Part shown: in pieces, positions 1-7,812 of the stretch
Layout: each line of letters begins with the position of its first letter
Position numbering within the stretch: the first letter of the stretch is position 1
NCBI GenBank assembly: GCA_036374175.1
Contig: DASUUH010000145.1
Span: forward strand, 1 to 45,420
From: JASLBX01 sp036374175
Lineage (GTDB): Bacteria; Actinomycetota; Actinomycetes; Jiangellales; Jiangellaceae
Length of the DNA stretch: 45,420 bases
Reading direction: 5' to 3'
Notes under the pieces: generated by a model
Databases searched by the model: none
What the model was told of the DNA's origin: nothing
What the model saw: only the letters and a program-made list of their open reading frames with translations
Program-made: the position numbers and the translations under genes

Positions 1-37
1 CGAACGGCAGGGGGTCAGAGTCCGTACGATCCGGGCC

Positions 38-583
38 ATGAGGCTGTTTGCCGCGGTGGTGCCGCCGCGAGAGGTCTTGCAGCATCTCGACACGGCGGTA
101 GAGCCGGTGCGTGACGACGCGGTCAGCTGGACGCTGCCCGAGGCGTGGCACCTGACGCTGGCCTTTTATGGCGAGGTGCCAGACGAACGCGTCCCGGACC
201 TTGCCGAGCGGTTGCGCCGAACTGCCGGCCGGTATCCCACGATGCGGGTTCGGCTCCGCGGTGCCGGCCGGTTCGACGGCCGGGTGCTCTGGATCGGATG
301 CGAAGGCACCGTAGCCGAAATGGGCCGGCTGGCCCGTTCTTGTGTCGCTGCCGGACGCCGGGTGGGAGCAGCCGGCCAGGAGCACTCGCGATTCCGGCCG
401 CACGTGACGTTGGCGCGGGCGAAGCGTCCCGTCGACCTGCGCCCGTATGTCTCACAGCTTGCGCAGTACGCCGGACCGGAATGGACCGCTGCCGACATCG
501 GACTGATCCGCTCGTATCTCGGGCAAGGCCCGGGCCGGCGATCCAGGTACGAATCGATCTTCACCTTCCCCCTGGCAAGCTGA
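38..583 (+). CDS. thpR: RNA 2',3'-cyclic phosphodiesterase (LigT/ThpR family)
   Basis: Predicted cytosolic 2H phosphoesterase of 181 residues, the usual length for ThpR/LigT. The two signature HxTx motifs are present: H38-L-T-L within WHLTLAFYG and H122-V-T-L within FRPHVTLAR. These histidines form the catalytic pair that opens 2',3'-cyclic phosphates on RNA ends; family members can also ligate tRNA halves in vitro. The start at ATG 38 gives the standard N-terminus MRLFAAVVPP. The gene stands at the window's left edge, so its upstream partner is unseen. Its cellular substrate cannot be read from sequence. The family assignment is firm and the physiological role inferred. Confidence 0.93.
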   Translation: MRLFAAVVPPREVLQHLDTAVEPVRDDAVSWTLPEAWHLTLAFYGEVPDERVPDLAERLRRTAGRYPTMRVRLRGAGRFDGRVLWIGCEGTVAEMGRLARSCVAAGRRVGAAGQEHSRFRPHVTLARAKRPVDLRPYVSQLAQYAGPEWTAADIGLIRSYLGQGPGRRSRYESIFTFPLAS

Positions 584-588
584 GCATC

Positions 589-672
589 GTGGATATCCGA
601 ACGCGCCGGCTCGTGGTCACCGGCGTCCTGGTCGCCCTTGTCCTGGCCGTCGTGGTCGCTGCCCTGCTCTGA
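589..672 (+). CDS. possible 27-residue single-pass membrane peptide
   Basis: A GTG-started frame lies between the phosphodiesterase and the methyltransferase genes. It would encode a short basic head (DIRTRR) followed by about 18 purely hydrophobic residues (V, L, A, G), the pattern of a one-helix inner-membrane peptide. It fills nearly the whole gap and ends 15 bases before the next start. No good ribosome binding site is visible, and a run of valine, leucine and alanine codons arises easily in GC-rich DNA. I do not recognise a family, so the call rests on composition and position alone. Confidence 0.35.
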   Translation: MDIRTRRLVVTGVLVALVLAVVVAALL

Positions 673-687
673 GGCGACAATGGACGG

Positions 688-1896
688 GTGCCACAGCCAC
701 TTGCGCCCGCCCTGGACCGGGTTCGGGCGGACATTCTGGACGCTGACCGGCTCGTTCGCGCGGTTGCCGCGGGACGCCGCAAGGGTGCCAGACCCGAGTT
801 TCGGCGGGCTGAGTTTCGGTGGGTCGACCTCCGTGACGGGCGCCGGCTTCAGGTTGTGACATACGACGAGCGGCAGGCATTCACCCGCAACCTGGCCGGT
901 GCGGCCGCCGCCGGAGCCGTGGATGAGATTCTGGCCCAGCCGTATGGCAACTGGCACGTCGAAACGGTGGGTGGCACCACCCAGGTCCGGGTCACCAAGA
1001 GTGGTGAGGCCCAGGTCCATCAGGACGCCGCGCCCCGGATCGCCGATCGCGCGCACGACCGGACGAAACAACGGCTGCTTGATCCGGCCGATCCGGTATT
1101 GCGGGCGGTCGGCATCTCGGATCACTCCGGCCACATCAAGTCGTCCCGTCGCGACAAGTACCACCAGGTGGAGGAGTTCGTCCGGGCGCTCGATTCGGTC
1201 GTTGAACCCGCACGCGAGGCGGCAGCCGGTTCGCCGCTACGGATTGCGGACCTCGGCTGCGGCAATGCCTACCTGAGTTTTGCGGCGTACCGATGGTTCG
1301 ACCAGCAGGGTGTCGACGCATCGCTCGTCGGGGTGGACGTCAAGGCCCAGGCCAGAAAGCGCAACTCGCGGATCGCGCACGAACTCGGGTGGACGAGCAA
1401 GGTGAGTTTTGTCGAAGGCACGATCCGTGGGGCGACCGTCGAGCCGACGCCACATCTCGTGCTGGCTCTCCACGCCTGTGACACCGCGACCGACGATGCG
1501 CTGGCCCGGGCTGTGGAGTGGAAATCAGCCGTGGTGCTTGCCGCGCCCTGTTGCCATCACGACGTTCAGCGTCAGCTAGGCGGCGAGATCCCGGCTCCGT
1601 ACGGGCTGCTGGTGCGACACGGAATCCTGCGGGAGCGGTTCGCGGACGTACTCACCGATGCGCTGCGGGCCGCCATCCTGCGGCTGCTCGGTTACCGCGT
1701 CGAGGTGATCGAGTTCGTGGATTCGGCGCATACGCCACGCAATACACTGCTGCGGGCGGTCCGGACCGGCGCACCTGCTGAGCCCGCGCAAGTGCGTGAG
1801 TACCGCGGGATGGTTGCGTCATGGGGCCTGAAGCCGGCGTTGGCCACTCGCCTTGGTGATCGCCTACAGCGCGTCCTGGACCGGGTAGACGGCTGA
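688..1896 (+). CDS. class I SAM-dependent methyltransferase (Methyltransf_32-like)
   Basis: A 402-residue protein with a Rossmann methyltransferase domain in its second half. Motif I reads IADLGCGNAYLSF (about residues 186-198), followed by the acidic post-I loop in VGVDVKAQARKRN and, later, the segment APCCHHDVQRQL, typical of the Methyltransf_32 group in which Asn/Asp-Pro-Pro is replaced by Ala-Pro-Cys-Cys. The N-terminal ~170 residues form a separate, family-specific region that may bind substrate. Members have been suggested to act on RNA or protein, but I cannot assign the substrate. The GTG at 688 is the first plausible start. The gene is convergent with serC, and a hairpin region lies between them. 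Confidence 0.85.
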   Translation: MPQPLAPALDRVRADILDADRLVRAVAAGRRKGARPEFRRAEFRWVDLRDGRRLQVVTYDERQAFTRNLAGAAAAGAVDEILAQPYGNWHVETVGGTTQVRVTKSGEAQVHQDAAPRIADRAHDRTKQRLLDPADPVLRAVGISDHSGHIKSSRRDKYHQVEEFVRALDSVVEPAREAAAGSPLRIADLGCGNAYLSFAAYRWFDQQGVDASLVGVDVKAQARKRNSRIAHELGWTSKVSFVEGTIRGATVEPTPHLVLALHACDTATDDALARAVEWKSAVVLAAPCCHHDVQRQLGGEIPAPYGLLVRHGILRERFADVLTDALRAAILRLLGYRVEVIEFVDSAHTPRNTLLRAVRTGAPAEPAQVREYRGMVASWGLKPALATRLGDRLQRVLDRVDG

Positions 1897-2039
1897 TCTA
1901 AGGCTGTCCGTACGGCCATCGGACATGAGACGTTCGGCTGACCCCGAATGCCCGCCATGGTCGTTAAGCTCGATTTCGAGCAGCCGACGGGGGAATCGGA
2001 AGCTCGACCGGCAGTGTCCAAGGGGGTGCAGCAGGGCGC

Positions 2040-2090
2040 GCCCGGCCGACGCATCACGCGTCTGTCGGGCGCCTCTCGCATTTAGCGAGA
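2040..2090. terminator. two hairpins between convergent genes (bidirectional terminator candidate)
   Basis: A 13-base arm at 2040-2052 pairs with 2058-2070 with two mismatches around a 5-base loop. Directly after it, a perfect 6-base stem (TCTCGC 2074-2079, GCGAGA 2085-2090) encloses ATTTA and contains the serC stop codon. No U-run follows, which is normal for actinobacterial intrinsic terminators. The position between two converging genes supports transcription termination in both directions. The rest of the 185-base gap shows no coding signal. Confidence 0.5.
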
Positions 2091-3209
2091 TGTACGCTCC
2101 ACCACCCAGTCGATGCACGCCGTCAACGCCTCGACGTCCGCCGGGTCCACGGCTGGGAACATCGCGACCCGTAGTTGGTTGCGGCCGAGCTTGCGGTACG
2201 GCTCGACATCAACGATTCCGTTGGACCGGAGGATCTTCGCCACCGCTGCCGCGTCGACCGAATCGTCGAAGTCGATCGTCCCGACGACAAGCGAGCGGAC
2301 ATCAGGGTCTGTGACGAACGGCGTCGCATACGGGCTTTTCTCGGCCCACGTGTAAAGACGACTGGCTGAATCGCTGGTGCGTCCAACCGCGAACGGCAGG
2401 CCACCGTTGGTGTTCAACCAGTCCAGCTGCTCAGCGAGGAGGAACAAGGTGGCGACGGCGGGGGTGTTGTAGGTCTGGTTCTTCCGCGAGTTGTCGACGG
2501 CGATCGTCAGGTCGAGGAAGGCCGGGACGTACCGCCCGCTCGCGGCGATCTGTTCGATGCGCGCCAAGGCGGCAGGAGACATGGCAGCAAGCCACAGGCC
2601 GCCGTCGGACGCGAAGCACTTCTGCGGCGCGAAGTAGTACGCGTCGACCTGGTCCGGCACGAGGGGCAGTCCGCCCGCGCCGCTCGTCGCGTCCACGAGC
2701 ACCAGAGCGTCGTCGGCGGCGCCGTCCACGCGGCGCACCGGCGCCATGACGCCGGTCGAGGTCTCGTTGTGCGGCCATGCATACACGTCGACATTCACTT
2801 CGGCGCGGGGGCTGGCCAACGACCCGGGCTCGGCCATGATGACGGCCGGATCGTCGAGCCACGGCGCTGCAGCGGTGACGGCCGCGAACTTGGACGAGAA
2901 CTCACCGTAGGCCAGGTGCTGGGCGCGCCCGCGGACCAGGCCGAACGCTGCGGCGTCCCAGAACGCCGTTGTCCCGCCGTTGCCGAGAACGACCTCGTAA
3001 CCCTCCGGAAGTCCGAACAGGTCCGCCACGCCCCGGCGCACCCGCTCGACCAGGCCCTTGACCGGTGCCTGGCGGTGCGACGTTCCGAGATACCTCGCCC
3101 CAGAGCTGGCCAGGGCGGCTAGCGCATCCGGGCGCACCTTGCTCGGGCCGGAACCGAACCGGCCGTCGGCGGGTTTGAGCGCATCAGGAATCTGCAAGGC
3201 GTCAGTCAT
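2082..3209 (-). CDS. serC: phosphoserine aminotransferase
   Basis: PLP enzyme converting 3-phosphohydroxypyruvate plus glutamate into phosphoserine plus 2-oxoglutarate in serine biosynthesis; also used in some de novo PLP routes. At 375 residues it matches the actinobacterial SerC type, with the signature start IPDALKPADGRFGSGPSKVR. The Schiff-base lysine is K197 in YYFAPQKCFASDGG. The segment VDATSGAGG just before it carries the aspartate that contacts the pyridine nitrogen. It ends in a hairpin shared with the convergent methyltransferase. The neighbouring pdxH uses or salvages the same cofactor, so the grouping may reflect vitamin B6 metabolism, although serC is read in the opposite direction. 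Start ATG 3209 fits homologues. Confidence 0.95.
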   Translation of the reverse strand: MTDALQIPDALKPADGRFGSGPSKVRPDALAALASSGARYLGTSHRQAPVKGLVERVRRGVADLFGLPEGYEVVLGNGGTTAFWDAAAFGLVRGRAQHLAYGEFSSKFAAVTAAAPWLDDPAVIMAEPGSLASPRAEVNVDVYAWPHNETSTGVMAPVRRVDGAADDALVLVDATSGAGGLPLVPDQVDAYYFAPQKCFASDGGLWLAAMSPAALARIEQIAASGRYVPAFLDLTIAVDNSRKNQTYNTPAVATLFLLAEQLDWLNTNGGLPFAVGRTSDSASRLYTWAEKSPYATPFVTDPDVRSLVVGTIDFDDSVDAAAVAKILRSNGIVDVEPYRKLGRNQLRVAMFPAVDPADVEALTACIDWVVERTSR

Positions 3210-3308
3210 GGGTAACTCCGATGGGTGCGTCGACGGACACGTGACGACGCTGTCAACCCCACCGATTCTGCCGCACCGGCGTCCCGCTCTCCTAACCGGC
3301 GGGCAACG

Positions 3309-4415
3309 CTACTGGGCGGCCCAGTTCGAACTCCAGCCGGGCACGGTGTCCGGACGCCGGGACGCCGGGCCGGAGTACTTCGCCGACGGCCGGACCAACC
3401 GGCCCGTGCGCTTCTGCTCCAAGATGTGCGCACTCCACCCGGCGGTCCGGGCACAGGTGAACATCGAGGTGAACATGTTCGCGGGGACTTCGGCGAAGTC
3501 GAGCACGATGGCGGCCCAGAACTCCACGTTGGTCGCCAGCACCCGATCCGGCTTGCGCTCGGCCAATTCCGCGAGCGCGGCGTTCTCGAAGGCCTCGGCG
3601 ACTTCGTACCGCGGCGCCTTCAGTTCTCGGGCGACGCGGCGCAGCGTACGAGCTCGCGGGTCCTCGGCGCGGTAGACGCGGTGACCGAATCCCATCAGCC
3701 GTTCACCGCTGTCGAGCGCTCGCTTGACATAGCCGGCGGCGTTACCGGTGCGCTCGATCTCCTCGATCATGGCCAGCACCCGTGACGGGGCTCCGCCATG
3801 CAATGGACCGCTCATCGCACCGACCGCTGCGGACAGAGCCGCTGCGACGTCGGCTCCGGTCGACGCCACGACGCGAGCGGTGAAGGTCGAGGCGTTCATG
3901 CCGTGTTCGGCCGCGGACGTGAAGTACGCGTCCACCGCCTTGACGTGGTCGGGATCGGGTTCGCCCCGCCAGCGGATCATGAAACGTTCGACGATCGTCC
4001 GCGCTTTGTCGATCTCGCGCTGCGGCACCATCGGCAGCCCGATGCCCCGCGCGGACTGTGCAACGAACGAGAGCGCCATCACAGCCGACCGGGCTAGATC
4101 GTCGCGGGCCTGCTCGTCGGTGATGTCGAGCAGCGGCTGGAATCCCCAGGCTGGAGCCAGCATGGTGAGCGCACTCTGCACGTCGACCCGGACGTCGCCG
4201 GAGTGCACCGGTATTGCGAACGGCTCCGCCGGCGGCAGGCCCGGCTGGAAGGCGCCGTCGACCAGCAGTCCCCAGACGTTCTCGAACGGGACGCGGCCGA
4301 CGAGGTCCTCGATATCGACACCGCGATAGCGCAGCGCGCTACCTTCCTTGTCGGGCTCGGCGATCTCCGTCTCGAAGGCGACGACACCTTCAAGACCATG
4401 TTGGACCTCGGACAT
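3309..4415 (-). CDS. citA: citrate synthase 2 (CitA type)
   Basis: Condenses acetyl-CoA with oxaloacetate to citrate. The 368-residue length and sequence fit the short actinobacterial 'citrate synthase 2' group, such as Mycobacterium CitA. Active-site elements are in order: EHGMNAST (H171), GPLHGGAPS (H206), MGFGHRVYRAEDPR (H245) and ATNVEFW (E298 where many citrate synthases have Asp). The glutamate also occurs in CitA relatives, so it is not taken as inactivating. The gene lies 99 bases upstream of serC on the same strand and is divergent from pdxH across 181 bases that hold a 9+9 inverted repeat. A 2-methylcitrate synthase activity cannot be excluded from sequence. Confidence 0.93.
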   Translation of the reverse strand: MSEVQHGLEGVVAFETEIAEPDKEGSALRYRGVDIEDLVGRVPFENVWGLLVDGAFQPGLPPAEPFAIPVHSGDVRVDVQSALTMLAPAWGFQPLLDITDEQARDDLARSAVMALSFVAQSARGIGLPMVPQREIDKARTIVERFMIRWRGEPDPDHVKAVDAYFTSAAEHGMNASTFTARVVASTGADVAAALSAAVGAMSGPLHGGAPSRVLAMIEEIERTGNAAGYVKRALDSGERLMGFGHRVYRAEDPRARTLRRVARELKAPRYEVAEAFENAALAELAERKPDRVLATNVEFWAAIVLDFAEVPANMFTSMFTCARTAGWSAHILEQKRTGRLVRPSAKYSGPASRRPDTVPGWSSNWAAQ

Positions 4416-4452
4416 GCACGCTCCCTTGGGTTGCTCGTGGCCCCCCGCGCTT

Positions 4453-4482
4453 CGTCAAACGTCACGGATGGGTCGTTTGACG
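4453..4482. promoter_or_regulatory. 9+9 inverted repeat in the citA-pdxH divergent region
   Basis: CGTCAAACG at 4453-4461 and CGTTTGACG at 4474-4482 are exact reverse complements separated by 12 bases. Because TTGACG lies in each arm, the sites could overlap -35 elements on either strand. The spacing and symmetry suit a dimeric repressor operator of TetR or LacI type, but no regulator gene is adjacent. The centre lies about 52 bases upstream of the citA start codon. Confidence 0.45.
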
Positions 4483-4596
4483 ACATAGTTGTTCGGTCGA
4501 CCCTCCATTCTGCCGTGTGGCTGTGGGACTACAACAACTCATACCCCGTCAACTGTGCGAAATCCCACATTGATCCGCAGCTTCTGCCGAACCCGC

Positions 4597-5256
4597 ATGG
4601 CAGGCTTGTCGGCCGTGGGAGAGGACCTGTCGGCGATGCGACGCGCCTACCGCAGCGGACGGTTGCTGGAATCCGGTGTTCCAGCGGACCCGTTCGAGCT
4701 CTTCCGTGCCTGGTTGTTGGGCGCCGTCGAGGCCGGCCTGGCCGAACCGAATGCGATGCTTCTCGGCACGGCGGATGCCTCTGGACAGCCGAGCACGCGA
4801 ATCGTGCTGCTCAAAGAGCTCGACGAGGCCGGTTTTGTGTTCTACACCAACCTCGGCTCGCGTAAGGCGCGCGAGATCGCGGTCAACCCGGCCGTGTCTC
4901 TCTGCTTTCCGTGGTTTGCCATTGAGCGGCAGGTTGTGGTGACCGGGACGGCGGTGCAGGTGCCGCGAGCCGAGGCCGCCGCCTACTGGGCGACCCGGCC
5001 GCGGGAATCCCAGCTTGGCGCATGGGCGAGCGCGCAGTCGTCGGTGATCGCTTCTCGGGACGAGCTCGAGCGGCGGGCGGCCACGATGGCCGAGCGGTTC
5101 CCCGGCGACGTGCCGTTGCCCGCCTTCTGGGGTGGATTCCGCGTGACGCCCGACTCGATCGAGTTCTGGCAGGGTGGCCCAGCCCGGCTGCACGACCGGC
5201 TCCGGTATACGCGCCATACAGCGGGTGAGTGGCATCTGGAGCGGTTGGCACCCTGA
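4597..5256 (+). CDS. pdxH: pyridoxine/pyridoxamine 5'-phosphate oxidase
   Basis: FMN-dependent oxidase that makes the active cofactor PLP from PNP or PMP. I start at ATG 4597, giving 219 residues and the family N-terminus (MRRAYRSGRLLESGVPADPF shortly after the start). The frame is open further upstream, but that extension is Cys/Thr-rich and unlike the family. Core motifs: STRIVLLKELDEAGFVFYTN (substrate and FMN loop), GSRKAREIAVNP, RQVVVTGTA, RPRESQLGAWASAQS, the segment GFRVTPDSIEFWQGG and the C-terminal LHDRLRYTR and WHLERLAP. It is divergent from citA and is followed by a 305-base structured gap before menG. Confidence 0.94.
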   Translation: MAGLSAVGEDLSAMRRAYRSGRLLESGVPADPFELFRAWLLGAVEAGLAEPNAMLLGTADASGQPSTRIVLLKELDEAGFVFYTNLGSRKAREIAVNPAVSLCFPWFAIERQVVVTGTAVQVPRAEAAAYWATRPRESQLGAWASAQSSVIASRDELERRAATMAERFPGDVPLPAFWGGFRVTPDSIEFWQGGPARLHDRLRYTRHTAGEWHLERLAP

Positions 5257-5278
5257 GGTTGATGCAGGCCGACAAATG

Positions 5279-5508
5279 CAGCTCGCGGGCCACTTCCGGC
5301 GTCCGCAGTACTGCGTCCGTCCGGCCCGGAGGGACAAGGTCCGGGGGCCCGCGAGCTGGGTGACTGTCCTTGGGATTGCCCGCTACGGAGCGCCGGTGCG
5401 CTACGCGTGGCGAGCGGTGAACGCTCCTAGCGGGCGGTCACCTCACGAGTCCCAGAGCTATACATACTGCGGACCACCTCCTTCCCGTGTACCTCAGACC
5501 GTACGGTC
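5279..5508. other. highly structured pdxH-menG intergenic region, possible leader or non-coding RNA
   Basis: The gap 5257-5561 has no gene but dense base-pairing potential. A perfect 13-base stem joins 5279-5291 to 5346-5358. Inside its loop are a 12-base palindrome (CGCAGTACTGCG, 5304-5315) and a 21-base near-palindrome with one mismatch (5315-5335), together giving a three-way-junction shape. A second stem pairs 5378-5392 with 5422-5435 (one bulged base), and outer pairings GGTGAC 5359-5364 with GTCACC 5437-5442 may enclose it. Another palindrome, GACCGTACGGTC, lies at 5497-5508. I do not recognise a riboswitch class. Terminator, leader RNA or repeat remnant are all possible. Confidence 0.5.
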
Positions 5509-5561
5509 ACCGGTGGCCACAAGGCAATGGGTTATCTCACAGCGAACTACCCTTGACGCTC

Positions 5562-6254
5562 GTGACCCGAGCCTCCTTGGACAAGCAGCCGCACGAGGTG
5601 GCGGCCATGTTCGACAACGTCGCCGAGCGCTATGACGTGACCAACGACGTGCTGTCGCTCGGACAGGACCGGCTCTGGCGGCGGGTGGTCGTGCGGGCCG
5701 CGGACGTCCAGCCGGGGGAGTGCGTACTGGATCTTGCTGCGGGCACTGGCACCTCGAGTGTGCCGTTCGCGACCGCCGGCGCCTTCGTCGTCCCGTGCGA
5801 TTTCTCGCTCGGCATGCTGGAGGAGGGCCACCGCCGGCGCCCGGCCTTGCCGTTCGTTGCCGGCGACGCGATGCGCCTACCGTTCGCCGACCGAAGCTTC
5901 GACGTGGTGACCATCTCCTTCGGGCTGCGCAACGTCCAGGATCCCGAGGCCGCCCTGCGTGAGATGTTGCGGGTAACGCGACCGGGCGGCCGGCTGGTGC
6001 TGTGCGAGTTCAGCCACCCGACGTGGGGCCCGTTCCGGCGCGTGTACTTGGAGTACCTGATGCGGGCCATCCCGGCCATCGCCCAGCGGGTCGCCAGCAA
6101 CCCCGAGGCGTACGTCTACCTGGGCGAGTCCATTCCCGCCTGGCCGGATCAGCGCGCTCTTGCCTCGGCCGTCGCCGGAGCGGGATGGACGCAGGTGAAG
6201 TGGCGCAACCTCTCCGGCGGAATCGTGGCGATCCACCATGCGCTCGCTCCTTGA
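5562..6254 (+). CDS. menG: demethylmenaquinone methyltransferase
   Basis: SAM-dependent C-methylation of demethylmenaquinone, the late ring-methylation step in menaquinone synthesis (UbiE/MenG family). GTG 5562 gives the family N-terminus TRASLDKQPHEVAAMFDNVA and a length of 230 residues; ATG 5487 would add about 25 residues unlike homologues. Motif I is VLDLAAGTGTSS. Also typical are YDVTNDVLSLGQDRLWRR near the start, FGLRNVQDPEAALREMLRV (motif II region), and NPEAYVYLGESIPAWPDQ with WRNLSGGIVAIH at the C-terminus. Menaquinone is the probable electron acceptor of the complex I encoded downstream. Tandem hairpins follow the stop codon. Confidence 0.95.
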   Translation: MTRASLDKQPHEVAAMFDNVAERYDVTNDVLSLGQDRLWRRVVVRAADVQPGECVLDLAAGTGTSSVPFATAGAFVVPCDFSLGMLEEGHRRRPALPFVAGDAMRLPFADRSFDVVTISFGLRNVQDPEAALREMLRVTRPGGRLVLCEFSHPTWGPFRRVYLEYLMRAIPAIAQRVASNPEAYVYLGESIPAWPDQRALASAVAGAGWTQVKWRNLSGGIVAIHHALAP

Positions 6255-6256
6255 TC

Positions 6257-6302
6257 GACGGAAGATCCGTCCCGGATAGCCGGGTGCCCGGGTAGCCGGG
6301 AT
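6257..6302. terminator. tandem hairpins after menG, including a 16-base direct repeat
   Basis: Just after the menG stop, GACGGA 6257-6262 pairs with TCCGTC 6266-6271. It is followed by two near-identical 16-base units (6271-6286 and 6287-6302), each able to fold as CCCGG-4 bases-CCGGG. Three consecutive stems without a T-run suggest a GC-type terminator isolating menG from menJ. Confidence 0.4.
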
Positions 6303-6387
6303 GGAGGGTTCTTCGATCTTGAAACACAGTGAGTCCCCCCGCGTGTAAGCACCACCCCCATGGCCCTAGACTGGCGTGGAAATGTGC

Positions 6388-6405
6388 TCGTGAACGCTTT
6401 CACGA
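6388..6405. promoter_or_regulatory. Crp-like palindrome upstream of menJ
   Basis: TCGTGAACGCTTTCACGA is an inverted repeat with perfect 7-base arms. It contains CGTGA-N6-TCACG, which fits the actinobacterial (mycobacterial) Crp consensus of GTGA, six bases, TCAC with C/T and G/A flanks. It ends 25 bases before the menJ ATG at 6431. A TAGACT hexamer at 6367-6372 could be a -10 element, placing the palindrome just downstream of transcription start, a repressing position. Both the binding protein and the promoter are inferred. Confidence 0.5.
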
Positions 6406-6430
6406 ACCCGCCGACCGCACTGAGGACCGC

Positions 6431-7723
6431 ATGAGCCCGACGGCCAACGACGCCGATGTCATCGTCGTAGGCGCTGGACCCGCAGGTTCGACGACGGCGT
6501 ATTACCTGGCCCGTGCCGGGCTGGACGTGCTGATGCTGGAGAAGGCGACCTTCCCGCGGGACAAAGTGTGCGGCGACGGGCTCACTCCGCGGGCGGTACG
6601 CCAACTCGTACGGATGGGCATCGATACATCCGGCCCGGGCTGGATCCGCAACCACGGGCTCCGCGTCATCGGCGGCGGGATGCGAATCGAAATGCCGTGG
6701 CCGGACCTCGCGAGTTACCCGAACTATGGCCTGGTCCGCACCCGGATGGACTTCGACGAGATCCTGGCCCGGCACGCAGAGAAGTCCGGCGCACGGCTCC
6801 ACGAGAGCACGAACGTCACCGGGCCCGTCCTCGACGAGCGAACCGGTCGCATCGTCGGGGTCACTGCCAAGCCGGTGGACGACGGCGGGCGGACGGCAGG
6901 CGCCGAGCTGACCTACCGGGCCCCCATCGTCGTGGCCGCGGACGGCGCATCGTCGCGGCTCGCGACCGCGATGGGTATCCACAAGCGTGACGACCGTCCC
7001 ATGGGCGTCGCGGTCCGGACATACTTCACCACACCACGGCACGACGACGACTGGATGGAGTCGTGGCTCGAGCTGCCGGTCCGCAATGAGCGCGGTCGCG
7101 ACGAGTTGCTGCCGGGCTACGGGTGGATCTTCGGGACCGGAAACGGCACGAGCAACGTGGGCCTCGGCATCTTGAACACGTCCAAGGCGTTCGGCCAGGT
7201 CGACTACCGGCAACTGCTCAAGCGATGGGTCGCGCAGACTCCGGACCACTGGGGCTTCACTGAGGAGAACCAGGTCGGCCCGATCCGGAGTGCGGCCCTG
7301 CCGATGGCCTTCAATCGGCAGCCCCACTACTCGCGAGGGTTGTTGCTGGTCGGCGACGCGGGCGGCATGGTCAATCCGTTCAACGGCGAAGGCATCGACT
7401 ACGCCATGGAGGCGGCGAGCCTAGCGGCCACGGTGATTGCCGATGCCTTGGCCCGCTCCACCAGCGCTCAGCGTGAGCGAGTGCTCCAGGGTTACCCGGC
7501 CGCGCTGAAGCAGGAGCACGGGGGCTACTACACGCTCGGGCGAATCTTCGTAAGGTTGATCGGGGACCCGCGCATCATGAAACTGTGCACGCGGCACGGG
7601 TTGCCGCATCCGTCGCTGATGCGACTTGTGCTCAAGTTGCTGGCCAACTTGACCGATCGCCGCGACGGCGACGTCTACGACCGTCTGATCAACACCCTCA
7701 CCCGGCTGGCACCGGCTGCGTGA
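6431..7723 (+). CDS. menJ: geranylgeranyl reductase-family flavoprotein (menaquinone tail reductase)
   Basis: FAD-dependent reductase of 430 residues. Dinucleotide fold at the N-terminus: DVIVVGAGPAGSTTAYYLAR ending in an acidic residue (LMLEK). Next come FPRDKVCGDGLTPRAVRQL, a hallmark of the geranylgeranyl reductase group, VVAADGASS, and the second FAD motif GLLLVGDAGGMVNPFNGEGI. In Mycobacterium, MenJ saturates one isoprene unit of the menaquinone side chain. The location between menG and the complex I operon strongly supports this role over chlorophyll or archaeal-lipid substrates. I chose ATG 6431, preceded by TGAGGA. The upstream GTG 6329 would add 34 residues ahead of the FAD fold. Confidence 0.88.
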   Translation: MSPTANDADVIVVGAGPAGSTTAYYLARAGLDVLMLEKATFPRDKVCGDGLTPRAVRQLVRMGIDTSGPGWIRNHGLRVIGGGMRIEMPWPDLASYPNYGLVRTRMDFDEILARHAEKSGARLHESTNVTGPVLDERTGRIVGVTAKPVDDGGRTAGAELTYRAPIVVAADGASSRLATAMGIHKRDDRPMGVAVRTYFTTPRHDDDWMESWLELPVRNERGRDELLPGYGWIFGTGNGTSNVGLGILNTSKAFGQVDYRQLLKRWVAQTPDHWGFTEENQVGPIRSAALPMAFNRQPHYSRGLLLVGDAGGMVNPFNGEGIDYAMEAASLAATVIADALARSTSAQRERVLQGYPAALKQEHGGYYTLGRIFVRLIGDPRIMKLCTRHGLPHPSLMRLVLKLLANLTDRRDGDVYDRLINTLTRLAPAA

Positions 7724-7758
7724 GGGCATGAGGAGACTGGTGTGTTCCATACAACCAA

Positions 7759-7779
7759 CGTGATCCGCATCACTAGCAT
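7759..7779 (+). promoter_or_regulatory. Crp-like palindrome and -10-like hexamer upstream of nuoA
   Basis: CGTGATCCGCATCACT (7759-7774) holds GTGA-N6-TCAC, the same core as the site before menJ. It abuts TAGCAT (7774-7779), a plausible actinobacterial -10, 34 bases before the nuoA ATG. A Crp-family dimer here would overlap the -10/-35 spacer. No convincing -35 is visible. Confidence 0.45.
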
Positions 7780-7812
7780 GGGGACGCTGTTTGCCGGTGG
7801 AGAGGGGGTCGG

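Noticed and set aside
5257..5561. Known riboswitch (TPP, cobalamin, SAM) in the pdxH-menG gap
   Set aside because: The conserved boxes of these classes are not present; only general base pairing is visible.
6149..7327. Minus-strand 392-residue frame opposite menJ
   Set aside because: The menJ FAD motifs on the plus strand account for the sequence; no motif is seen on the minus strand.
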